Below, in pieces: positions 49,909-58,974 of a stretch of DNA of 64,000 bases. Below the pieces are notes generated by a model. That model searched no databases. It worked only from the letters and a program-made list of their open reading frames with translations, and had not been told where the DNA came from. Numbering within the stretch: the stretch's first letter is position 1; each line of letters starts with the position of its first letter. The translations under genes were made by a program, and so were the position numbers. Source of the stretch: UMGS1590 sp900552455 (GTDB lineage Bacteria; Bacillota; Peptococcia; Peptococcales; Peptococcaceae); NCBI GenBank assembly GCA_963931105.1, contig OZ007004.1, positions 558,001-622,000 of the forward strand, read 5' to 3'.

Positions 49909-51312
49909 ATGGAACGTTCTACAGATTACTGGAAATCACAGGCTGCTGCTTGCCAGCCAGCGCTTCTGGCCGATCTCGCACCGCTCATTGCCATCGAAAG
50001 TGTCTGCGATGAGTCTGCCGCGACGCCGGAAGCGCCGTTTGGCCCGGGCCCGGCAGCAGCGCTGGACTATATGCTGGCGCTCGCTCGCCGCGATGGCTTC
50101 GAGGCTGAAAATATCGACCACGTCGCTGGGGTGATCCGCTGGGGCGAGGGCGAAAAGATCCTCGGCCTGCTGGCGCATCTCGATGTTGTTCCGGCAACTG
50201 GCGAGTGGGATTCGCCGGCATTTGAGGCGACGGTGCGCGACGGCCGTCTTTACGGGCGCGGCACCTCTGACGACAAGGGCCCGGCGATGGCTTGCTACTA
50301 CGCGCTGAAAATGCTGCGCGACAGCGGCGTGACGCCGAATATGCAGATCCATTTCATTCTCGGCACCGACGAAGAAAACAGCTGGCGCTGTATGGATCGC
50401 TATTTCGCCACGGAGCCGATGCCGGATCTCGCCTTTTCACCAGACGCAGATTTCCCTGTGATCAACGGCGAAAAAGGCGTCATCGAACTGCCGCTGCGCA
50501 TTTCCGGCGAGGCAGCGAAAATTGGCGACGATGGCAAGCTGCTCTCCTTCGGCGGCGGCATCCGCAGCAATATTGTGCCGGAGCACGCCTACGCGCGCAT
50601 TCAGAGCGACCGCGCCGACGCCATCGCGCGCGACTGGGCGGATTTTCTCGCTGAAAGCGAAGCGGCAGGCCATGCAGATGAGGATGGCGATGGGCTCATT
50701 CTCCTCTGCGACGGGCGCTCTGCCCACGGCGCTGAGCCGCAGGTTGGGCTCAACGCTGCCACAACCCTGGCTGCCTTCCTGGCGCGCTATGATCTCGGCG
50801 GCGCCAATGACTTCCTGCATTTTCTCGGCGAAACGCTGCACGAGGATTTCTACGGCGAAAAACTTGGCATCGCCTGCCACGATGAGATCATGGGCGATGT
50901 CAGCGTCAATCCGGGCATTGTCGAATACGAAGGCGGCGCTGGCGAGATCCATCTCAATCTCCGCCATCCGCGCGGCACCGATGCCGACGCCATCCTCGCG
51001 AAACTGCGCAGCCGCTACGGCAGCATTGTCTGTGAGCCGGAAGCGGTGAAGCTGGTGCATTACATTCCTGCCGACGATCCGCTGGTGGAAACGCTGCTCG
51101 ATGTTTACCACGACCACACCGGCCATGTCGGCAAGCCGCTCTCCATTGGCGGCATCACCTATGCGCACGTGATCCCCCACGGCGTGGCCTATGGCATGAC
51201 GATGCCGGAGAGCGATGTGGTCATCCACCAGCCAAACGAGAGCCTGGTCCTGGACGATCTCGAAAAAGCCACGGCGATTTTCGCCGACGCGATCTACCGC
51301 CTTGTCAAATGA
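49909..51312 (+). CDS. M20 dipeptidase, PepV/Sapep family
   Basis: 467 residues, zinc-dependent. LLAHLDVVPATGEW (metal His), GRGTSDDKGPAMA (bridging Asp), GTDEENSWRC (catalytic Glu-Glu) and SPDADFPVINGEKG define the subfamily; the metal His at VVIHQPNES lies near the end. A large lid domain occupies residues about 185-380. Cleaves dipeptides in the cytoplasm. ACAGGAG precedes the ATG. Confidence 0.92.
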   Translation: MERSTDYWKSQAAACQPALLADLAPLIAIESVCDESAATPEAPFGPGPAAALDYMLALARRDGFEAENIDHVAGVIRWGEGEKILGLLAHLDVVPATGEWDSPAFEATVRDGRLYGRGTSDDKGPAMACYYALKMLRDSGVTPNMQIHFILGTDEENSWRCMDRYFATEPMPDLAFSPDADFPVINGEKGVIELPLRISGEAAKIGDDGKLLSFGGGIRSNIVPEHAYARIQSDRADAIARDWADFLAESEAAGHADEDGDGLILLCDGRSAHGAEPQVGLNAATTLAAFLARYDLGGANDFLHFLGETLHEDFYGEKLGIACHDEIMGDVSVNPGIVEYEGGAGEIHLNLRHPRGTDADAILAKLRSRYGSIVCEPEAVKLVHYIPADDPLVETLLDVYHDHTGHVGKPLSIGGITYAHVIPHGVAYGMTMPESDVVIHQPNESLVLDDLEKATAIFADAIYRLVK

Positions 51313-51319
51313 TCAACAG

Positions 51320-51361
51320 CAAAAAACAACGCTGGAGCGATGTGTTCCAGCGTTCTTTTTG
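51320..51361. terminator. Bidirectional terminator between the dipeptidase and sirtuin genes
   Basis: AACGCTGGA/TCCAGCGTT stem (51328-51336, 51346-51354) with A-run before and T-run after. Confidence 0.85.
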
Positions 51362-51364
51362 TAT

Positions 51365-52225
51365 TCAGGCCTGAGATCTTTTCAGCGCCAGAAGCTCCCG
51401 GATCACCGCTCCGGCGTCGCGGTTGATGGACAGTGACTTGTCAGCGATCGGCACGGGGATCTCAGGATAGGCGATCTCTTCTTCGCTGTCAGGATAATCG
51501 ACGGTGATGCGGAAGAAGCGCGCTTTTTCGCGCTCGCCGGTGATGCGCTCGAAGGGCACACGGATGACGCCGGCGCTATTGAAACCGACGCCGAATTCCA
51601 GGATGGCGATGGAGGCATTCTCACTTTCTGCGAGAAAATCGTGGTAGCGCTGATCGCCCAGAGCATGCGCACGGGTATCGCGAAAAGCCGGGCGCAGCGG
51701 CGCGCCGCAGCGCGGACAATGCGGATGATGGGCCGCGTCCACGGTGAGATCGTCTTTGATGTGCGGCAGCGTGGCGTCGATGAAGGGCGCGATGTCGTAC
51801 TCGTCGTCGGAGCAGCGGGCGCTGCAAACGAGCTCACCATAGCTGCCCTGCGCTTCAAAAACACGCTCCGGCGGAAAGCCGGCTTTGATGAACTGGTGGT
51901 CAACGTTGGAGGTGACGGCGAAATAATCGCTGCCCTCCAGAAGCGCTTTCAGATCGTCATAAAGCGGCAGCGCCGGCGTGTCGAGGAGCACGGCCTTGAT
52001 ATGGCGGCAGAGATAGCCCCAGCGCTGACCCGGCAGCCAGCCCTTGTAGCTGAACGTCTGATAATCGCTGTGCACGCCCTGCGCCCAAAGCGCCGGATAA
52101 TCGCGCTTGAACGCGCGCTCGTCGGCAAAGCTGATGCCCGCCGCTGCCGAAAGTCCGGCGCCGGCACCAACGAGCACGTAGTCGCTTGTGGTGAGCGCGT
52201 GATAGAGTTCATGGATCGCATCCAT
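51365..52225 (-). CDS. Sirtuin-like NAD-dependent protein, SirTM-type
   Basis: 286 residues. VGAGAGLSAAAGI is the NAD-binding loop and TSNVDHQFIKAGF the conserved core. At the position of the catalytic His, the protein reads FEAQGSYGELVCSARC, that is Gln. This is the hallmark of class M sirtuins that ADP-ribosylate rather than deacetylate. Zinc cysteines CSARC and CPRCG are present. The macrodomain and lipoate/GcvH-L partners usually linked to SirTM are not nearby. Confidence 0.82.
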   Translation of the reverse strand: MDAIHELYHALTTSDYVLVGAGAGLSAAAGISFADERAFKRDYPALWAQGVHSDYQTFSYKGWLPGQRWGYLCRHIKAVLLDTPALPLYDDLKALLEGSDYFAVTSNVDHQFIKAGFPPERVFEAQGSYGELVCSARCSDDEYDIAPFIDATLPHIKDDLTVDAAHHPHCPRCGAPLRPAFRDTRAHALGDQRYHDFLAESENASIAILEFGVGFNSAGVIRVPFERITGEREKARFFRITVDYPDSEEEIAYPEIPVPIADKSLSINRDAGAVIRELLALKRSQA

Positions 52226-52286
52226 GGTGAAGCCTCCTTAGAAAAGTTTCAAAAACTGCACGGCCTGTATTTTCCTGCCATCGATT

Positions 52287-54311
52287 TTATGGCACGATCC
52301 TGCGCGCAATCTCGGCGATCATTTTCTCTGCGCCGTCTGTGAGCGGCTGGTCGGCCAGATCGCAGGCGATTTCTTCAGCGAGGGCAAGCTCTGTCTGGTG
52401 AAAGCCTGGTCGCGCGAGCCGGAACAAGCCCTGTCCATGCTGGCGCAAGCCGAGGAGCTCGCCGGGACCGCGCTGGCGCAGATCTTCTTCTGCGATCTCA
52501 AAGCCGCTTGCGGTGGTGGCCATGAGCTTGAGACGGGCCTGGCTCTCTTCGCTTGTGGCGTCGCTGACGAGGATGCAGTAGCTTTTTTCGCTGCCGCGGC
52601 CGACACGCCCGCGCAGCTGATGCAGCTGGGCGAGGCCGAAACGCTCGGCGTTCATGATGACCATGATGGTGGCGTTTGGCACATCGACGCCGACCTCGAT
52701 GACGGTGGTGGAGACGAGCACCTGGGTGTGGCCGTCGCGGAATTCCTGCATGATGGCTTCCTTCTCGTCGGCGCGCATGCGTCCGTGAAGCAGGCCAACG
52801 TGCCAGCTTGTGAAGACCTCTGTCTGCAGCTGTTCGGCGAGGGAAATGGCGTTTTCGAGGTCGATCTTCTCCGATTCTTCAACGAGCGGGCAGACGATGA
52901 ATGCCTGGCGGCCGCTGCTGAGTTCTTCTTTGATAAAGCCGTACATGGCGGCGAGACGCGGTGAATTGATCCACATGGTCTGGATCTTCTGGCGATTTTT
53001 CGGCATTTCGTCGATGACGGTGAGGGAAAGATCGCCGTAAACAGTCAGCGCCAGCGAGCGCGGGATCGGCGTGGCGGTGGTGATGAGGAGATCGGGATGA
53101 TCGCCCTTGCGCTCGAGGGCTTCGCGCTGACGCACGCCGAAGCGATGCTGCTCGTCGATGACGACGACGCTGAGGCTCTGAAACTGCACAGGATCTTCAA
53201 TAAGCGCGTGGGTGCCGACAACGCACTGGATGCTGCCGTCGGCAAGTCCGGCGAGGATGTCTTCTTTGTCACGCTTTTTCATCTGGCCGGTGAGCAGTGC
53301 AACGCGCACGCCAAGCGCCGAAAATGCGCGCTCGGCGCCGGCAAAATGCTGCCGCGCGAGAACTTCGGTGGGCGCCATGAGCGCGGCCTGGTGGCCGTTG
53401 GAAACAGCGGTGAGCATGGCGTAGAAGGCGACGTTGGTCTTGCCGCTGCCGACGTCGCCCTGGAGCAGACGGTGCATCTGGCGAGAGCTGGCCATGTCGT
53501 GGAGAATATCCTTAATGGCACGCTTCTGAGCGCCGGTGAGCTCGTAGGGCAAAGCGGCCACAAAAGCATCGGCCAAAAGCGGCGGCTCGGTGTGGGCGAT
53601 GCCTGTCTGCACACTGTTGCGCGCGCGCTGGCCCCAGAGGGTCATGGCGAGAAATTCGTAGACGACGAGATCATGGTAAGCGCGCTCGGCATCGGCCATG
53701 CTCTGGGGCCGGTGGATGCGGCGCACGGCGTCGCGATAGCCGAGAAGGTCGTAGCGCGCGGCCTGCTCCGGCGTGAGGGGCTCGTCGAGCTCGCCCACTG
53801 CGGCGAGGGCGGCGTCGCTGAGATGAAGCATATCGACTTTGCCGATGCCTTCTGTTAAACTATAGACGGGATGCACCACGAGGAGTCGGCGCAGCTGCGC
53901 CTCGTTTTTGATAAACTGATGCTCCTGCACATTGAGCTCCATGCTGTAATTTGCGCTGACACGCCCGAAAACGAGCAGCTGCACGCCTGGATAGAGATAT
54001 TTTTCCATCTGATAGCGACCAAACCAGGTGGCGACGATCTCGCCCTGCGCGCCTTCAAGGACGGCTTTCACAACTTTGACGTTGCGCCGGCTGGTGTTTG
54101 ACACATCCAAATGAGTGACGCGGCCCACAAACACGGCGGTGTCGCGCCCACGCCATTCCCGCACTGGCGCTAGCTCGCTCCAGTCGTCGTAGCGGAAGGG
54201 ATAGAGCGTGAGCACGTCGCGCAGGGTGTGGATGCCCATCCCGGCGAGAAGTTTTTGTTTTTTCGGGCCGATGCCCTTGACACCTGCTACTGTATCATCT
54301 AAATGAGCCAT
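52287..54311 (-). CDS. recG: ATP-dependent DNA helicase RecG
   Basis: 674 residues. N-terminal wedge/OB domain (VKGIGPKKQKLLAGMGIHTLRDVLTLYPFRYDDW), Walker A LLQGDVGSGKT, DEQH box VVIDEQHRFGVRQREAL, TATPIPRSLA, and helicase C block GRVGRGSEKSYCIL. Remodels stalled replication forks. Start 54311 follows GGGGTGAGAG. Divergent from the HAD gene with only 32 bp between. Confidence 0.96.
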   Translation of the reverse strand: MAHLDDTVAGVKGIGPKKQKLLAGMGIHTLRDVLTLYPFRYDDWSELAPVREWRGRDTAVFVGRVTHLDVSNTSRRNVKVVKAVLEGAQGEIVATWFGRYQMEKYLYPGVQLLVFGRVSANYSMELNVQEHQFIKNEAQLRRLLVVHPVYSLTEGIGKVDMLHLSDAALAAVGELDEPLTPEQAARYDLLGYRDAVRRIHRPQSMADAERAYHDLVVYEFLAMTLWGQRARNSVQTGIAHTEPPLLADAFVAALPYELTGAQKRAIKDILHDMASSRQMHRLLQGDVGSGKTNVAFYAMLTAVSNGHQAALMAPTEVLARQHFAGAERAFSALGVRVALLTGQMKKRDKEDILAGLADGSIQCVVGTHALIEDPVQFQSLSVVVIDEQHRFGVRQREALERKGDHPDLLITTATPIPRSLALTVYGDLSLTVIDEMPKNRQKIQTMWINSPRLAAMYGFIKEELSSGRQAFIVCPLVEESEKIDLENAISLAEQLQTEVFTSWHVGLLHGRMRADEKEAIMQEFRDGHTQVLVSTTVIEVGVDVPNATIMVIMNAERFGLAQLHQLRGRVGRGSEKSYCILVSDATSEESQARLKLMATTASGFEIAEEDLRQRGPGELLGLRQHGQGLFRLARPGFHQTELALAEEIACDLADQPLTDGAEKMIAEIARRIVP

Positions 54312-54343
54312 ACTCTCACCCCTATTCATCACGGAGGATTTTC

Positions 54344-54991
54344 ATGAAACAATATTCCACTTTTCTCTTCGATTTTGACGGCACGCTCCTGGACAGCAAC
54401 GCGCACGTGATCCGCTGCTTCCAGCTGGCTTTCCAGGAGGTGCTGGGCGTAACGCTGCCGGAAGAGACGATCACGGCGACCTTTGGCATTCCTCTTGCCG
54501 AGGCGCTGGAGGATCTTGCACCGGCACATGCTGAGGAGCTTCTGCGCGTTTACCGGAAATATTCCGACGCCTGCGGCATGTCGCTCCTGCATGAGATCGA
54601 CGGCGCCCGCGCTGTGCTGGAAGCGCTGCATGCGCGCGGCTGCACAAACGCGATCGTCACCTCGAAAAAGGAGGTCAACGCCCGCGCCCAGATGGCGCAC
54701 ATCGGCATCGATCACCTCATCGATCTGCTGGTCGGTCCGGAAAAGACCACGGCTCACAAGCCAGACCCGGCGCCAGTGCGCTACGCGATCAACGCCCTCG
54801 GCGCTGACCCGCGCGACTGTCTGATGATCGGCGACAGCCCCAACGATATTCTCTGCGGCAAAAACGCCCACATAGACACCGCCGGCGTGCGTTTCACAGC
54901 GGTGTCGCTGGAAAGCCTGGAGGCGGCGCAGCCAACCTACATGATCGGCGCGCTGTCTGAGCTCCTGGCGCTGGCAAAGGCGAAGGCTTAA
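54344..54991 (+). CDS. HAD-family hydrolase (PpaX/phosphoglycolate phosphatase-like)
   Basis: 215 residues. LFDFDGTLLDSNAHVIRCFQ (nucleophile Asp), IVTSKK (motif II), HKPDPAPV (motif III Lys) and MIGDSPNDILCGKNA (motif IV). The cap domain and length fit pyrophosphatase PpaX or Gph. It converges on coaD; the last four bases overlap the end of coaD. Confidence 0.88.
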   Translation: MKQYSTFLFDFDGTLLDSNAHVIRCFQLAFQEVLGVTLPEETITATFGIPLAEALEDLAPAHAEELLRVYRKYSDACGMSLLHEIDGARAVLEALHARGCTNAIVTSKKEVNARAQMAHIGIDHLIDLLVGPEKTTAHKPDPAPVRYAINALGADPRDCLMIGDSPNDILCGKNAHIDTAGVRFTAVSLESLEAAQPTYMIGALSELLALAKAKA

Positions 54992-55461
54992 TATTTTTTG
55001 CGCAACGCCTCATACACAGGCGCTGGCACAAAATCGCGGATGTCGCCGTTTAAGCTGGCGATGTTGCGGATCATGCTGGAGCTGACCATGGAAAATTCGC
55101 CATCGGCGGTGAAGAAGACGGTCTCGATGGCGGGATTGAGGTGGCGGTTGAAGGAAGCCATCTGCATCTCGTATTCAAAATCCGAGATCACGCGCAACCC
55201 GCGCACAATGGCGACGGCGCCGCGCGCGCTGGCATAATCCACCAAAAGGCCGGTGAATTTTTCCGCCTCGACATTTTCGAGATCGGCGACGCTCTCCTGC
55301 ACCAGCGCGACGCGCTCGTCGACGGTGAAGAGGGTGTGCTTGTAGGTTTCCTCTGCGACAGCGATGTAAAGCTTATCGAAAAGGCCAACGGCGCGCTTGA
55401 TGATGGACATGTGGCCGTTGGTGATGGGATCAAAGGTTCCTGAGTAAACTGCTATTTTCAT
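54988..55461 (-). CDS. coaD: Phosphopantetheine adenylyltransferase
   Basis: 157 residues. SGTFDPITNGHMSIIKRA (nucleotide-binding T/HxGH), IVRGLRVISDFEYEMQMASFNRHL and SSSMIRNIA (KxSSxxR region variant) are all present. Fourth step of coenzyme A synthesis. Convergent with and overlapping the HAD gene by 4 bp. Confidence 0.96.
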   Translation of the reverse strand: MKIAVYSGTFDPITNGHMSIIKRAVGLFDKLYIAVAEETYKHTLFTVDERVALVQESVADLENVEAEKFTGLLVDYASARGAVAIVRGLRVISDFEYEMQMASFNRHLNPAIETVFFTADGEFSMVSSSMIRNIASLNGDIRDFVPAPVYEALRKKY

Positions 55462-55488
55462 TTGTTTTCCTCTTGTTTTCTATAATTT

Positions 55489-55516
55489 GCCGCCGGCTGC
55501 TGCCGACGGCTTTTTT
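55489..55516 (+). terminator. Plus-strand terminator beyond coaD
   Basis: GCCGcCGGC/GCCGaCGGC stem (one mismatch) followed by TTTTTTG on the plus strand. The nearest plus-strand gene is the HAD hydrolase ending at 54991, so its transcript may run antisense through coaD to here. Confidence 0.6.
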
Positions 55517-55525
55517 GTGCGCCTG

Positions 55526-58500
55526 TCACTGTGGCTGACGGCGCTGGATGTTCACATTTTCCGGGCCGAAGCTTTCGCCAAGCCGCGACCACAGCGCCGG
55601 GTCATCGTTGACCCAGTAGGTTTCGTTGAGCAGAACGATGCGGCTCTCTGGCATATAGCAGAGAAAAACCGGCACGTCGCCGCGCGGCTCCCTGGTGAGA
55701 AAAGCGAGCACGCGCTCGTCGTCGTAAGGCAGGCCTTCAGCGATCTTCACAAAAACGCGCAGCGGCGCTTTGGCAGGATCTGCGGCGGCGTGGCGCAGCG
55801 GCTCGATGGATTCGACGAAGATCTTGCGCTCGTCATCCTGAATGCTGGCGCGGCCTGTGACCTTGACGATGTTGTTTTCCTCGAGCTGGCTGCGCACCTG
55901 CGGCAGCGTGCGCGGGAAGATCAGGAGATCGATGTCCCCTTCGCGGTCGCCGAGGGAAGCATAGGCCATGAGATCGCCTTTCTTCGTGGTCTGCATGCGG
56001 ATGCCGGTCATGATGCCGCAGAGGATCAGCGTGACGCCATCCATCTGCTCGCTGATCTCGCTGATGCTGCAGCTGGCGATGTGCTGGAGCGCTTCGCTGA
56101 AGCTGTCCAGCGGATGGCCGCTGACGTAGATGCCGAGCATTTCCTTTTCGTAGCGCAGGCGCTCGTCTTTGTCGAACTCGCCGATGTCGGGAATTTCGAC
56201 GCTGACGGTGTTGAGCGACGGCGCCTCGACGAAATCGAAGAGGGACATCTGGTTGGAGTTGCGGTTTTCCTGCAGCTGCTGCGCCTGCGCGATGCACTCA
56301 TCGAGCACGGCGAGCAGGCCGCGCGTACCCTGGCCAAGAGAATCGAAGGTGCCTGCTTTGATCAGCGCCTCGAGGACGCGCCTGCCGACGGTGCCGCCAA
56401 TCTCTACGCGTGTGCAGAAATCCTGGAAGCTTGTAAACGGTGCTTCCGCGCGCGCCTGGCAGATGAGATCCACAGGATGCTGGCCGACGCTCTTGATGGC
56501 GTTCAGCCCAAAGCGGATGCCTTCGTCGGTGGCGGTGAAGCCCATGCCGCTGGCGTTGATGTCTGGCGGCAGCACGGGAATGCCGAGACGGCGACATTCG
56601 CTGATGTAAAAGGTCATTTTGTCGACGCGATCGATGAAGGAATTCAGCGTTTCTGCCATAAATTCCTTTGGATAATGGCATTTGAGCCAGCCTGTCTGGA
56701 AGGCGAGCAGACCGTAGGCGGCGCTGTGGCTCTTGTTGAAGCCGTAGCCGGCGAAGTATTCGATGAGTTCGAAGATCTTCTCAGCGATCTCTGCAGAGGT
56801 GCCGCCTTTCTGAGCGCCTTCGATGAACTGCGTTTTGTAGCCGGCGATGATCTCCGGCTTCTTTTTGCCCATGGCGCGGCGCAGCATATCGGCCTCGCCG
56901 AGGGTGAATCCGCAGAGGCTGGACGCGATCTGCATGACCTGCTCCTGGTAGAGGATGACGCCGTAGGTGGTGTTGAGGATCGGTTCCAGCTTTGGATCGA
57001 GGTAGGTGATCTCCTGCTCGCCGTGCTTGCGGGCGATGAAATCCTCGACCATGCCGCTGCCCAGCGGTCCCGGGCGATACAGCGCGACGAGGGCGATGAT
57101 ATCCTCCAGGCTTTCAGGCTGCAGCTCTTTAAGCACGGCGCGCAGACCGCTGCCTTCGAGCTGGAAGACGCCGGCTGTGTCACCGGCAGAGAGCATCTGA
57201 TAGGTTTCCGGATCGTCGTCAGGAATGGTGTTGAAATCAACCTCGACGCCGTAGCGCGCACGGATGGATTCGATGGTCTTATTAACGACGGTGAGGGTGC
57301 GCAGGCCGAGAAAATCCATCTTGAGCAGGCCGATGGCTTCGACGTCGTCCTTGGGATACTGGGTGATGACGGCGTCTTCCTTGGTGCGCTGCAGCGGCAG
57401 ATAATGGTCGGCAGGCTCTGCGGAAATGACGACCCCGGCGGCGTGGACACCGGCGTTGCGCGGCAGGCCTTCGAGGCTTTTCGCCATCTGGATCATGGCG
57501 GCGATCTGCTCGTCGTCGGCGATGAGCGCGCGCAGTTCGTCGGAAGCGCTGATGGCCTTGTCGAGGGTGATGCCGAGCTCGCTCGGGATGAGCTTGGTGA
57601 CCTTGTTGACGACAGAAAGCGGCACGTTCATCACGCGACCGACATCGCGCACGGCGCCCTTGGCGAGCATGCTGTTGAAGGTGATGATCTGGGTGACGTG
57701 ATCGGCGCCGTATTTGCGCGCGACGTAGTCGATGACCTCGCCGCGCCGCTCGTAGCAAAAATCGATGTCGATATCGGGCATGCTCACGCGCTCAGGATTG
57801 AGGAAGCGCTCGAAGAGCAGCTGATACTTGAGGGGATCGATGTCGGTGATGCCGAGGAGATAGCTGACGATGCTGCCGGCTGCAGAGCCGCGGCCAGGGC
57901 CGACGAAGATGCCGTGGCTTTTGGCGTAGTTGACAAAATCCCAGACGATGAGGAAATAGGTATTGTAGCCCATTTTGTCGATGACGCCGAGCTCGTAGTC
58001 GAGCCGCTCTGTCACCTCGGCGCCGGCAGCTGGATAGCGGCGGTGGATGCCTTCTTCACAGAGGCTGCGCAGATAGGCCTTGTGGTCCAGGCCCGGCGGC
58101 GTGTCGAAATTCGGCATATAATTGTGCCCGAGGGTGAAATCGAAATTGCATTTTTCGGCGACGCGCACGGTTTCGTCGAGGGCGGCGGCGTCGTCGGGCA
58201 GCATGCGCAGCATTTCTTCGTAGCTTTTGAAATAAAACTCATGGCCTTCAAAGCGCATGCGATCCTCGGTATCAAGGGTTGTCGCTGTCTGGATGCAGAG
58301 CATCACATCCTGCACGGCGGCGTCTTCTGCGCGGACATAGTGGTTGTCGTTGGTGGCGACGAGGCGCACGCCAAGCTCCCGGGAAAGCTGGTGCAGGCCG
58401 TCGTTGACCTTGATCTGTCCGGGAATGCCGTGGTTCTGCAGCTCGAAATAATAATCCTCGCCAAAGAGGTCCTGATACCACATGGCGGCCTGGCGCGCGC

Positions 58501-58960
58501 CCTCGAGATCGTCGTCGAGCAGCAGACGCGGCACTTCGCCACCAAGGCAGGCGCTCATGGCGATGAGGCCATCGTGATAGTCTGTGAGCAGCTCGCGGTC
58601 GACACGCGGATGATAATAAAAGCCTTCGAGAGAGCTCAGCGTCACGAGCTTGCAGAGATTGCGATAGCCGGTGTCGTTTTTCACGAGCAGGATGAGATGA
58701 TAAGGCGCGGCGTCGAGCCGGCTTTCCTTGTCAAAGCGCGTGCGCGGCGCGACATACACCTCGCAGCCGATGATGGGCTTGATACCAGCCTTTTTGCAGG
58801 CGCGATAAAACTCCACGGCGCCGTACATGACGCCGTGGTCGGTGATGGCAAGGGCGGGCATGCCAAGCTCGACGGCGCGGTCGATCTCGTCAGAAATGCG
58901 GCCGGCGCCGTCGAGCAGGCTGTAAGCTGTGTGGTTGTGCAGGTGTACGAATGGTTTCAT
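55526..58960 (-). CDS. dnaE: DNA polymerase III alpha subunit (DnaE)
   Basis: 1144 residues. N-terminal PHP domain (FVHLHNHTAYSLLDGAGRI), polymerase core with FVGPGRGSAAGSIVSYLLGITDIDPL and the catalytic aspartates of MPDIDIDFCYERRGEVIDYV, then HhH (about 840-900) and the OB-fold (GVTLILCGIMTGIRMQTTKKGDLMAYASLGDREG). Length and order fit the DnaE1/DnaE3-type polymerase. It follows a YtoI-like gene by 14 bp, as in other Bacillota. Confidence 0.97.
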   Translation of the reverse strand: MKPFVHLHNHTAYSLLDGAGRISDEIDRAVELGMPALAITDHGVMYGAVEFYRACKKAGIKPIIGCEVYVAPRTRFDKESRLDAAPYHLILLVKNDTGYRNLCKLVTLSSLEGFYYHPRVDRELLTDYHDGLIAMSACLGGEVPRLLLDDDLEGARQAAMWYQDLFGEDYYFELQNHGIPGQIKVNDGLHQLSRELGVRLVATNDNHYVRAEDAAVQDVMLCIQTATTLDTEDRMRFEGHEFYFKSYEEMLRMLPDDAAALDETVRVAEKCNFDFTLGHNYMPNFDTPPGLDHKAYLRSLCEEGIHRRYPAAGAEVTERLDYELGVIDKMGYNTYFLIVWDFVNYAKSHGIFVGPGRGSAAGSIVSYLLGITDIDPLKYQLLFERFLNPERVSMPDIDIDFCYERRGEVIDYVARKYGADHVTQIITFNSMLAKGAVRDVGRVMNVPLSVVNKVTKLIPSELGITLDKAISASDELRALIADDEQIAAMIQMAKSLEGLPRNAGVHAAGVVISAEPADHYLPLQRTKEDAVITQYPKDDVEAIGLLKMDFLGLRTLTVVNKTIESIRARYGVEVDFNTIPDDDPETYQMLSAGDTAGVFQLEGSGLRAVLKELQPESLEDIIALVALYRPGPLGSGMVEDFIARKHGEQEITYLDPKLEPILNTTYGVILYQEQVMQIASSLCGFTLGEADMLRRAMGKKKPEIIAGYKTQFIEGAQKGGTSAEIAEKIFELIEYFAGYGFNKSHSAAYGLLAFQTGWLKCHYPKEFMAETLNSFIDRVDKMTFYISECRRLGIPVLPPDINASGMGFTATDEGIRFGLNAIKSVGQHPVDLICQARAEAPFTSFQDFCTRVEIGGTVGRRVLEALIKAGTFDSLGQGTRGLLAVLDECIAQAQQLQENRNSNQMSLFDFVEAPSLNTVSVEIPDIGEFDKDERLRYEKEMLGIYVSGHPLDSFSEALQHIASCSISEISEQMDGVTLILCGIMTGIRMQTTKKGDLMAYASLGDREGDIDLLIFPRTLPQVRSQLEENNIVKVTGRASIQDDERKIFVESIEPLRHAAADPAKAPLRVFVKIAEGLPYDDERVLAFLTREPRGDVPVFLCYMPESRIVLLNETYWVNDDPALWSRLGESFGPENVNIQRRQPQ

Positions 58961-58974
58961 CGTCTCATCCTCTG

